Positions 6,716 to 13,782 of a DNA stretch of 19,624 bases are shown one piece after another. Both the position numbers and the translations under genes were made by a program. This stretch comes from a bacterium. Lineage in GTDB: Bacteria; Bacillota; Clostridia; Oscillospirales; Oscillospiraceae. The notes beneath the pieces were generated by a model. That model was not told where the DNA came from and did not search any database. It was given only the letters and a program-made list of their open reading frames with translations. Position 1 is the stretch's first letter; every line of letters starts with the position of its first letter. The stretch is from positions 1-19,624 of the forward strand of contig SFVC01000038.1 in NCBI GenBank assembly GCA_004560375.1, read 5' to 3'.

Positions 6716-7612
6716 CTAGGCCTGATAGGCGGAGATCACCGCGTTGATCACCGGGTTGCGGCACCAGCTGTGCTGCTCCAGCTGGGCCATCTGCCCCTGC
6801 CAGCGGGACACGTAGTCCAGCGCCTCGTCTCCCTTTTCCTGCTGGATCAGGGCGGACAGGGCCAGCATATGGTGGCGGACGTCATGGCGGTAGCGACGAC
6901 CCAGCTCCAGCTTTTTTTGCAGCAGGACATAGTCCTGCCGAAGAGCCTCTACTTGAAGTTGAGAGTCCCGGGCCTGCCGCTGGGCGTTCAGGGAGGAGAT
7001 CATCCGCGCCGTGACCAGCACCGCCGCCAGGGCGGTAAGGAAGAGCAGAAACAGCATAACGGCGTTGCCCGTGTCCGACAGAAGATAGGAATAGAGGGCC
7101 AGCAGCATGATCGGCAGAAAGAGAAGGGATGCCCAACCCCCGCTCAGATCCCCGGCGGAGGCCCGGAAGGGCTTTCGGAAAAAGAGAAGCAAGACGGCGA
7201 TCATACCCACCGCCGAAAGGAGCAGAAACCCGCCGAGAACCCACGGCCACACAGTCCCTCGCAGCTGGATCCCCAGTAGCAGCTTTCGCTCTGTCAACAG
7301 GAGCTCCTGGCACAGCAGGGCGAAGAGCCAGGCGACGGCGGTGGGGAGAAAGGGATACTTGGAGAGCAGATGGGCGCCAAGGATGGCGGGGAGATAGAAG
7401 GTGAGGGGCAGAAGGGTAAGAACCAGCTCCGTGCTGGAGCTGAGGTTGTAGATCCCGCCCTGAAGCACCGCCTCCGCCGCCAAAAAGCCGGCCAGCGCCC
7501 AGCGGGCGGACTGACGGGTGCCTTTGGACTCCAACAGCACCCAGAGGATCGCCAGAAAAGTAACCGGAGGAAGGAATCCCTCCAGCCATTTGAGTATAAG
7601 CAAGCCACCCAT
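6716..7612 (-). CDS. Sensor kinase N-terminal fragment: membrane region and His box
   Basis: This is the 298-residue product that would be made if the TAG at 6716-6718 stops translation. It keeps the membrane sensor and the dimerisation/phosphoacceptor helix with His243 but lacks the whole ATP-binding domain, ending at AVISAYQA. It could not phosphorylate itself. It might act as a membrane-bound dimerisation partner or be inert. The ATG at 7612 is preferred over an in-frame codon at 7669 because GGGAGGG lies just before it and because the upstream start would fall inside the promoter region. Confidence 0.7.
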   Translation of the reverse strand: MGGLLILKWLEGFLPPVTFLAILWVLLESKGTRQSARWALAGFLAAEAVLQGGIYNLSSSTELVLTLLPLTFYLPAILGAHLLSKYPFLPTAVAWLFALLCQELLLTERKLLLGIQLRGTVWPWVLGGFLLLSAVGMIAVLLLFFRKPFRASAGDLSGGWASLLFLPIMLLALYSYLLSDTGNAVMLFLLFLTALAAVLVTARMISSLNAQRQARDSQLQVEALRQDYVLLQKKLELGRRYRHDVRHHMLALSALIQQEKGDEALDYVSRWQGQMAQLEQHSWCRNPVINAVISAYQA

Positions 7613-7649
7613 AGCTATCCCTCCCTGCAGGTTATCTTGGGGAAACAAG

Positions 7650-7670
7650 ATTATAATTAAGACTATCATA
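7650..7670 (-). promoter_or_regulatory. -10 elements ahead of the sensor kinase
   Basis: On the - strand there are a perfect TATAAT (7655-7650) and a TATGAT (7670-7665) in the kinase leader. Neither has a convincing -35 at the right distance (the TATGAT has TTCCCT 17 bases upstream), so an activator may be needed, as is common for autoregulated two-component operons. Confidence 0.45.
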
Positions 7671-7735
7671 GCACACTTTTGGGAAAGAGGGAATACCGTT
7701 TCCGCAGAAAATGAACCCGATGGCTGCCTGCCCGC

Positions 7736-7764
7736 TTGAAACCGGCTGCCACCTGTGCTATACT
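7736..7764 (+). promoter_or_regulatory. Sigma-A promoter of the membrane protein/radical SAM pair
   Basis: TTGAAA (7736-7741), a 17-base spacer and TATACT (7759-7764) form a near-consensus promoter, divergent from the kinase. It gives a leader of about 100 bases before the ATG at 7872. Confidence 0.7.
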
Positions 7765-7871
7765 TGATAAAAATGAACCTGCCGTTCCGTGATCAGTCCC
7801 GACGGGACGGGGAAAAGGGGAAATTGGGTAGTACAAGCCGGCTGGAGACAACAGGTGGAAGGAAGAATGTC

Positions 7872-9200
7872 ATGAAAAGGATATGCGCTTTCTTTGTGGC
7901 GTTTGTGGGAATATGGACGCTGCTGATGCCTTTGGCCTATGCGGGGGAGGCGGGCGGGACGCTGGAAGGCACCCTGACGGATCACCTCGCCTCCCGGGAG
8001 GATGTCAAGTGGTACAGCTTTGAAATGACTGAGCCGGGCGACGCCGTTCTCACCATCACCGGCCTTCAGGATCACTGGGACGGCTATGTGTATCACTGGA
8101 CGTGCGTGTTATATGGGGCCGACCGGGAGTCCGCCATCGCCGGAGACCACGTCCGGGGCTACAGCCAGGCAGACGGCCCCAGCGTGCTATCCGCGCCTGG
8201 GCTTGCCGCCGGAACTTATTATGTCCGGATGACAAGCGCCAGCTCCTCAAATCCGCTGATGGCCTCCTTTACGGAGGCTCCCTATGAACTGCGGCTGCTC
8301 CGGTATTATCCCTCCCAGGCCACGGCCTCCGGATCCTACCGCGAGATTAAAGTGTTCCGGAACGCGGGGGATGTGCTGTGGGCCTTTGATGGAACGGCCT
8401 TTCTCAAGCTCTACGACGGGGAATGCTATGGGGCGCTGATGGAGAACTCGAAGGGGGCCGTCGTCCCGGTTCTGATTGGAGCGGAGAAAACCGCCGTGGA
8501 GTACATCGTTTCCAGCACAGGCGAGCGGGTGACGGCCGGGACGGCATGGCATTATGAGCCGCTGGGCGACGATGGCTGGTATTATTCGGGGAGCGGATAC
8601 ATTGACCCCTATACCGAAGCGGCGGTGGATGTGCCCTCGCTTCCCATGCTGTACGTGGGGCGTGAACGCCTGGGTTCCACGGCGGAGCTCATTGCCGATC
8701 AGATACTTGAGGCGAAAGCGGAGAACCGGCAGCCGGGAGAGCCGGCGCCCACCAAGCCGCCTGAACCATCGGAGTCCGACAAGGTGGAGGACTGGGTGAT
8801 GGGGAAACTGGACACAGCGGCTTTGCTGTCCGTGGGCATTGTGTCGCTGTTTACCGCGGTGTGCCTGTTTAATGGGCTGCGTAGGCCGGCAAAAGAGGAA
8901 ACCTCCCGCGGCGCAAAGGATTATAGCAGCTTTGCCCCCAGAAGCCGGGTCGTGTCGTCCTCCGGCAGCAGCTCCGGCACCTATTCCAGCGGCGGTTCCA
9001 GTTCTTATTCCGACAGCAGCTCCAGCTCTTATTCCAGCAGCAGTTCCAGTTCTTATTCCAGCAGCGGCTCCAGCTCCTATTCCAGCGGCGGATACAGCTC
9101 CAGCTTTGAGAGCTCCACCTCCGAGCGGAGCTTCACGGAGGGCGGCCCTACCGGGTGCGGGATCGGCGGGTCATTTTGCGGCTGCGGGAGTGGAAGATGA
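7872..9200 (+). CDS. Signal-anchored membrane protein with Ser/Tyr repeat tail and Cys-rich C-terminus, probable radical SAM substrate
   Basis: I do not recognise a named family. The 442-residue protein starts with a signal peptide (MKRICAFF..., likely cut after AYA at residue 24). An outside region follows whose first 130 residues resemble a beta-sandwich of the PPC/carbohydrate-binding type. One helix lies at about 316-333, followed by RRPAKEE, which puts the rest in the cytoplasm. The tail is Ser/Gly-rich with tyrosines at 371, 379, 387, 395, 403 and 408, and ends in a Gly/Cys motif with Cys429, Cys436 and Cys438. The ATG at 7872, not the frame start at 7755, gives the signal peptide. The stop overlaps the ATG of the radical SAM gene (ATGA), so the tail is a good candidate for modification. 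Alternatively it is a plain low-complexity tail of a surface protein. Confidence 0.7.
   Translation: MKRICAFFVAFVGIWTLLMPLAYAGEAGGTLEGTLTDHLASREDVKWYSFEMTEPGDAVLTITGLQDHWDGYVYHWTCVLYGADRESAIAGDHVRGYSQADGPSVLSAPGLAAGTYYVRMTSASSSNPLMASFTEAPYELRLLRYYPSQATASGSYREIKVFRNAGDVLWAFDGTAFLKLYDGECYGALMENSKGAVVPVLIGAEKTAVEYIVSSTGERVTAGTAWHYEPLGDDGWYYSGSGYIDPYTEAAVDVPSLPMLYVGRERLGSTAELIADQILEAKAENRQPGEPAPTKPPEPSESDKVEDWVMGKLDTAALLSVGIVSLFTAVCLFNGLRRPAKEETSRGAKDYSSFAPRSRVVSSSGSSSGTYSSGGSSSYSDSSSSSYSSSSSSSYSSSGSSSYSSGGYSSSFESSTSERSFTEGGPTGCGIGGSFCGCGSGR
8976..9095 (+). repeat. Five 24-bp tandem coding repeats
   Basis: TATTCC recurs at 8982, 9006, 9030, 9054 and 9078, exactly every 24 bases. The surrounding unit (about SSSSYSSS) drifts mainly by AGC/AGT/TCC/TCT serine codon swaps and Gly/Ser changes. 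Synonymous drift with an intact period suggests the eight-residue spacing is kept by selection or that the expansion is recent. Confidence 0.8.
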
Positions 9201-10537
9201 TCAAGCTGTCGGAGTCTGTCGTATATAGGGAATATCAGGATCAAACCTTTCTTCTGGACACCAGGCAGCACGCATCTTTCCGAATTCCGGCGCCGGTGGG
9301 CAAGCTGCTGGAGCTATTCACGGAGGAGACAACCGTGGAAGCCGCCAAGGCGCAACTTGCCGGACGGTATCCGGAGGTGACCTACAGCGTGCTGTCGGCG
9401 GATGTGGAGGCGTCCGTCAGGTTTTTATCGGACAATGGGCTCCTTGCCGGGGAAGAAAACGCGGACGCGGGAAATCCGCGGAACTTGCATACGAACACGC
9501 GCTATTTTCAGCGGTACACCATCCGGGAGAAACTGCTGTACTCCGTGCTGTTCGAGGTGACATACCGCTGCCCCGAGCGATGCGTCCACTGCTATCTGGA
9601 GCCTTCAGCTCTGGCGGAACAATACGCTGGAGACAGCGCCGGAGAGCTGACTACAGATGAAATCTGCGGCATTTTGGATCAATTGGCTGCGCTGAACGTG
9701 ATGGATGTGACCTTTACCGGCGGGGAGCCTTTCGTACGGGAGGATATGTTTGAGATTCTGCGGTACGCCCATGACAAGGGGTTTGCGCTTCAGATCTTTT
9801 CAAACGGGATCTTGCTGGAGGAATCCGACGTGGAGCGGCTTTCCAGGCTGAGAATCCATTGTTTTCACTCCAGCATTTACAGCCACGTTCCCGAGAAGCA
9901 TGACCGGATCACAGGGGTCAAGGGCTCCTTTGAAAAAACCGTTCGAGTGTTACAGGATCTGTCTGAGCGCGGCGTCTATGTGAATTTCAAGTTTGTGCTG
10001 ATGGAGCAGAACAAGGATGATTTCCCAGGCGTGATCGCCCTTTCAAGAAGAATCGGCGCATCTGTGCAGTTGATCTCCTCGGTAAGTCCTTCCGCCAGGG
10101 GAAACTGCGCCATGACCGAGCTGAGCGTCAGAAGCGATGAGGATCTTCGCAGGGCCATTCGGCTGTGGAATGAGATCTCTGATTTCCAGAGCTATGCCGG
10201 AGGGAGTTCCCCGGACGATCCCATCTGTGAGGCGGGGAGGAACAGCGTCAGTATTAACCCATATGGAATCGTTACACCCTGCAACGCGTTCCACTACGAG
10301 ATTGGGGATGTACGAAAAAGCACCATCCTTGAACTGTGGAGCGGGAGCGAGAAATTGAAGAAGTGGCAGGCGATGACCAAAGGGGATCTGAGCGGCTGCC
10401 AGGACTGTATGTATCGCTCCTGCTGCAGTTTTTGCCCGGGCAATGCGCTGATCCTGTCAGGGAATATGCTGAAAAACTACGGGGAGGCGTGCCGCCAGGC
10501 AAGAATCCAATACGAGCTGAACCAGGGGAGGAAATAA
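9197..10537 (+). CDS. PqqD-fused radical SAM/SPASM protein
   Basis: The 446-residue enzyme has an N-terminal PqqD-like domain (about 1-86, including FLLDTRQHASFRIPAPVGKL and a closing NGLLA), the fold that binds peptide leaders in RiPP pathways. The radical SAM core has Cys125, Cys129 and Cys132 (CPERCVHC) for the 4Fe-4S cluster and TGGEP at 174-178 for SAM binding. A SPASM domain with Cys344, Cys362, Cys401, Cys404, Cys410, Cys413 and Cys432 should hold two extra clusters. Known relatives install thioether, carbon-carbon or oxidised residues in peptides or proteins. The start at 9197 overlaps the stop of the membrane protein, so the two are made together. No small precursor gene is visible nearby, which leaves the tail of that protein as the likeliest substrate. 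Confidence 0.9.
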   Translation: MIKLSESVVYREYQDQTFLLDTRQHASFRIPAPVGKLLELFTEETTVEAAKAQLAGRYPEVTYSVLSADVEASVRFLSDNGLLAGEENADAGNPRNLHTNTRYFQRYTIREKLLYSVLFEVTYRCPERCVHCYLEPSALAEQYAGDSAGELTTDEICGILDQLAALNVMDVTFTGGEPFVREDMFEILRYAHDKGFALQIFSNGILLEESDVERLSRLRIHCFHSSIYSHVPEKHDRITGVKGSFEKTVRVLQDLSERGVYVNFKFVLMEQNKDDFPGVIALSRRIGASVQLISSVSPSARGNCAMTELSVRSDEDLRRAIRLWNEISDFQSYAGGSSPDDPICEAGRNSVSINPYGIVTPCNAFHYEIGDVRKSTILELWSGSEKLKKWQAMTKGDLSGCQDCMYRSCCSFCPGNALILSGNMLKNYGEACRQARIQYELNQGRK

Positions 10538-10540
10538 GTA

Positions 10541-10577
10541 CGCGGCGCTCACGCAGATGCGTGAGCGCCGCGTTTTT
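10541..10577 (+). terminator. Intrinsic terminator of the radical SAM operon
   Basis: A perfect 14-bp GC-rich stem (10541-10554 with 10559-10572), an AGAT loop and TTTTT (10573-10577) follow the stop by a few bases. It may also serve the convergent seven-gene operon, although the - strand tail TACTTATTT is weaker. Confidence 0.95.
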
Positions 10578-10639
10578 ACATGGTTCCGGCGTCAAGCAGG
10601 CAGGGGTCTGCCGGTGGGGCAAACGCATACTCAGGAGCG

Positions 10640-11527
10640 CTATTGGAGATAAACCGGGAGGATAGCGGCGCCAAGGCCGAATATACTGGCGACAAGATAT
10701 AAGATCAAAAGGATGATAAAATAGAGAATCCAGATCAGGGCGATGACCACGACAAAAATAACCGGCCCCAGGGCAAGCGCCAGGAGGGTCAAATTGCCCA
10801 CATCACAGTTTGTCTTGGCCCAGATCATTCTGGCGAACAGGGCTTCAAAAGTACAGGCAATAACGGTGGATGCCACCATCATGACGGTGATCGTGCTCGG
10901 GGAAAGGCCCTCCAAAAATTCAAATGCGACCACAAGGCCGAACAGGATATAGGAGCCCGCCGCCGCCCAAACGACACAGGCCGCATAATAGAGAACGGTT
11001 TTGGCCGCCGTAAGGAAGGTGGAGCTCAGGGCCTCCATGCCGGACAGCCTGGCCGCGATCTGGCCGGCCGCCTGGTTAATGGAGGAGCCAACGGTTAAGG
11101 GGAGCTCCCATTGGGCATCCCGCCGCTTCAAATAGGTTTCAAAATGAGCGGCCAGGGTCTTTTGCGCCTTGTCCACCCGGCGGCGCATCTGCAAAAGCCG
11201 GGTTCGGGCATTGAGGATGGAGCCATAATAGCTGATCTGGATCAACTCGTCGACGACCAGGGACAGCGCCAGGAGCAGCGAGACGCCCAGCAGCGCCAGC
11301 CGGAGTGGTTCGGGCAGATGCCCCTTTAAATAGACATACACCGCCAGAAACACTGCGATCCAGCCCATCGAGACGAGGACAGCGCCCAGCAAACCGAGGC
11401 GGTTCCGCCCGTCCAGGTGCTTGGCCAGCGTGGCGTCCAGGGAGCGCAGTCGCTTTTTGGCTGCGGCCATCTGATCCTGGGCTTCCTCCAGCATTTGTTC
11501 CAGGCCAAAGCTGTTGTCACAAATCAT
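10640..11527 (-). CDS. Multi-pass membrane protein with coiled coils, last gene of the kinase operon
   Basis: I do not recognise the family. The 295-residue protein begins with a helix likely to form a coiled coil (EQMLEEAQDQMAAAKKRL, residues 10-27). Two membrane helices lie near 44-66 and 75-95, then a long charged helical segment (about 100-165). Three or more helices follow: about 172-205, 210-235, and a long very hydrophobic end (about 245-293) that could be two spans. There is no signal peptide or catalytic motif. Its ATG overlaps the kinase stop (ATGA at 11527-11524) and GGGAGGGG precedes it, so it depends on the operon. It may be the membrane partner or effector of the phosphorylation module. 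Terminal position and tight coupling are the only functional hints. Confidence 0.75.
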   Translation of the reverse strand: MICDNSFGLEQMLEEAQDQMAAAKKRLRSLDATLAKHLDGRNRLGLLGAVLVSMGWIAVFLAVYVYLKGHLPEPLRLALLGVSLLLALSLVVDELIQISYYGSILNARTRLLQMRRRVDKAQKTLAAHFETYLKRRDAQWELPLTVGSSINQAAGQIAARLSGMEALSSTFLTAAKTVLYYAACVVWAAAGSYILFGLVVAFEFLEGLSPSTITVMMVASTVIACTFEALFARMIWAKTNCDVGNLTLLALALGPVIFVVVIALIWILYFIILLILYLVASIFGLGAAILPVYLQ

Positions 11528-13755
11528 GGGGCAACCCCTCCCGCGGCCGATTCAATCCACCCGTGGAACCCAAGCGGAGCGGAGCATCCGAAAATTTGGA
11601 AGGCAAAGCATCCCGCCAAATTGGTGCACAGGACGCCTTTGTTCTCATAGAGTCCGGTGGAAACACAGTATGGGTTATCGATCAAGTCGATCTGAAGCTG
11701 CTTGATCAGATCCAGCAAAGGCGCATAGGCGCCGAGCAGCTCGTCCACGGTTTCAGCGGGGGCAGGCCGGAAGCCGGCGATCTGGGCGAGAAGCCGCTTG
11801 CCGTCTGGATTTAAGCCCCGATATACGGGGGAGTCGGTTCGCTCAATCAGCCGCTTTGTGTAAGCGGCGATGCCCACGGGGCCGTATTGTACAAAAAAAC
11901 GGCGCAGCGGCTGGGGATCCTCCCCGGCCTTCACCGCGATGGTATCCAGTACTCCAAACAGGACGCACATCTTGCCAAACTCATCGCAGGATGCCGCTTT
12001 CGCCAATCCGGCCTCGATGATCTCCTGTCCGCCGAAGCTGTACAGGAAACCGTACAGGGCGGCCCCGTCGGTTCGATCCATCAGTTTGTGATAGACCTCC
12101 TCCTGGAAAAAGTTCCGGGGCGTCTGGAACAGCGTTCCCAGCAGCTCGCCGAGGGTGGTTACGGTGCGGCCGCAGATCTGCAGTTCCCGGTGCTGTGCGA
12201 AGCTGTTGCCGAACCAGTGGCAAGCCAGCTCCGGCTCCTTAAGAGACGCTTTTTCGATGGCGTCCACCACATCCACCGTCGTCTCATTGACCTGGATCCC
12301 CTCTGTGTTGGACAGCCAGTGGGAGACGCACTGCTTTTGCAGCAACTCGCCATAGGCGGCGGGGGTTCTGGTGGACACCATCTTATCCCCCAGCGCCTGG
12401 AGGCTGTGGAAGGTATAGCCGCGCCACACGATGGGGCCGGGGGCAAACAGGCTTTTCAGGAATACGGACAGGCCCTTGTCCCGGTCGCGGGTTCGCCAAT
12501 GCTCGTCTGCCAGCTGGGCGGCCCGCGCCAGATCCGTGCGGAAGGAGATAAAAAAGTTCTCAAAATATTTGCTGTACAGCAGATCCCGTCCCTCATTCCA
12601 GTGGGCGGCGTCCCGCGTGATCCCCTCGAACAGGCTTTTTTCGTCCCGATATTCCTCGTTCAGCATCCGAAATGCCTTGGGCCACCCGTCCTCCGCGATC
12701 CCGCCGGTGTAGTTGCGATCCACCACCCACCGGCGCACATCCTCGTAGCCGAACCGGTGTGTCGAGTCGAACCGGCACAAACCGTTGAGCAGGTTTTCCA
12801 GCTGCTCCCGCCACGGCTCCACGCGGGTCAGAGGCAGCCGGCTCTGCCGGACGGCCGCGGTGATCATGGCCGGATCCATTTTCTCATAGACGAAGTGGCC
12901 CTCGTAGAGGCAGCCCAAGGTGACGCCCAGGGAATAGTAGTCCACCTTCTCGTCAAAGAAGAAGGCCGCGTCCCCGGAGGTGACCGCCAGCACCGACTCC
13001 GGAGCACGGTAACAATCCGTACCTGCGGTATGGCGGGTGGCCCCGGCCTTGGCCAGCTTGGCCACACCAAAGTCGCCGATCACGATCCGCCCGTCCAGCC
13101 GATACAGGTTCGCGGGCTTGATGTCCCGGTGGAGGATATGCGCGCGGTGCATACTGTGCAGGGCCTCGTTGAGATAGTAGACCAACCGCACCATATCCGG
13201 AAAGGAGGGGACGCGGTATTGGGTCAGATCCCCCTCCGGGCAATAGGGCATGATCTCAAAATAGTACTGGCTCCCCCTCAGCGCCACCAGGCCCAATTCG
13301 CTGACGGCCAGGGTATACTTTTGGCCATCTTCGGTGCCCATATATTGAAGCACCTCTTTTCTGGCGGCGATGGCGGAGAGCAGATCACTGACGGGCTCAT
13401 AGTATACCTTCGCCGCCACGTCCCGGCCATCCGGGGCGGTGCAAAGGAGAACCGCCGATTCGCCCCCCGCCTGGGACAGCGTCCCCTTCACCAGATAGAC
13501 CGCGCCGGAGGAGGCGGTCAGCTGGGGCAGCCGCCCCACCGCTTCCTGAAAGTCCTCGATCCGGGCGTAGGCGTTGGCAATGGGGCCGCTTTCCGCGCCG
13601 GGATCCGGCGGAGCCCCCGCGGCAGCCCGCCAGCCCGTATCCATCTGGGTCGCCTGGCGGACGGGGGGATCCGCCCCCTGTTCCCGGGCGCGCCATCCGG
13701 TGTCCACCTGCGTCTCCTTTCGGAAGGGCGCGCCATCCCGATCCGTGTGCTCCAT
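11524..13755 (-). CDS. Ser/Thr protein kinase with duplicated TQxDTGWR motif and long C-terminal region
   Basis: The 743-residue cytoplasmic protein has a Hanks-type kinase domain at about 75-330: VAAKVYY (Lys116), HRDIKPAN (Asp211), DFG (Asp228), GTDCYRAPE (251-253 for APE). All catalytic residues are present, so it should be active. Before it lie two copies of TQ(V/M)DTGWRA (from Thr15 and Thr36), candidate phosphothreonine sites with Asp at +3. After it are about 400 residues without recognised motifs or membrane helices, unlike PASTA kinases such as PrkC. AGGGAGGAG six bases before the ATG at 13755 is better than an in-frame ATG at 13773. The PP2C gene ends 27 bases upstream and the FHA protein is in the same operon, giving writer, eraser and reader together. 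Confidence 0.9.
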   Translation of the reverse strand: MEHTDRDGAPFRKETQVDTGWRAREQGADPPVRQATQMDTGWRAAAGAPPDPGAESGPIANAYARIEDFQEAVGRLPQLTASSGAVYLVKGTLSQAGGESAVLLCTAPDGRDVAAKVYYEPVSDLLSAIAARKEVLQYMGTEDGQKYTLAVSELGLVALRGSQYYFEIMPYCPEGDLTQYRVPSFPDMVRLVYYLNEALHSMHRAHILHRDIKPANLYRLDGRIVIGDFGVAKLAKAGATRHTAGTDCYRAPESVLAVTSGDAAFFFDEKVDYYSLGVTLGCLYEGHFVYEKMDPAMITAAVRQSRLPLTRVEPWREQLENLLNGLCRFDSTHRFGYEDVRRWVVDRNYTGGIAEDGWPKAFRMLNEEYRDEKSLFEGITRDAAHWNEGRDLLYSKYFENFFISFRTDLARAAQLADEHWRTRDRDKGLSVFLKSLFAPGPIVWRGYTFHSLQALGDKMVSTRTPAAYGELLQKQCVSHWLSNTEGIQVNETTVDVVDAIEKASLKEPELACHWFGNSFAQHRELQICGRTVTTLGELLGTLFQTPRNFFQEEVYHKLMDRTDGAALYGFLYSFGGQEIIEAGLAKAASCDEFGKMCVLFGVLDTIAVKAGEDPQPLRRFFVQYGPVGIAAYTKRLIERTDSPVYRGLNPDGKRLLAQIAGFRPAPAETVDELLGAYAPLLDLIKQLQIDLIDNPYCVSTGLYENKGVLCTNLAGCFAFQIFGCSAPLGFHGWIESAAGGVAP

Positions 13756-13782
13756 AGTTCTCTCCTCCCTCATCTGCGAAAA

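Larger units (their letters stand above)
5573..7612 (-). pseudogene. GHKL sensor kinase with C-terminal DUF3298 sensor, interrupted by an in-frame TAG
   Basis: Read through the stop, this is one 679-codon frame. Residues 1-205 hold about six membrane helices. A coiled coil leads to the phosphoacceptor box RRYRHDVRHH (His243). After the TAG at codon 299 come the ATPase N-box LANALENAVHAC (about 328-339) and G-box GHGQG (389-393). The chain then has an extra helix (about 438-454) and an outside domain (about 520-676) like DUF3298 of the anti-sigma factor RsiV, ending DEYEVAPGSMGAPEFAIP. Both halves are in the same frame and each is well conserved, so a single base change (for example CAG or AAG to TAG) explains the break. 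The start at 7612 follows GGGAGGG. It could be a recent inactivation, a suppressed stop or a sequencing error. The response regulator follows 14 bases later. Confidence 0.75.

Noticed and set aside
6386..7279. 297-codon + strand frame across the stop in the kinase gene.
   Set aside because: It is an antisense shadow and the kinase motifs on the - strand are unmistakable.
7872..9200. Ser-rich tail as a frameshift or assembly artefact.
   Set aside because: The frame stays open, the Tyr spacing is exact in codons, and the end overlaps the next gene in the typical ATGA manner.
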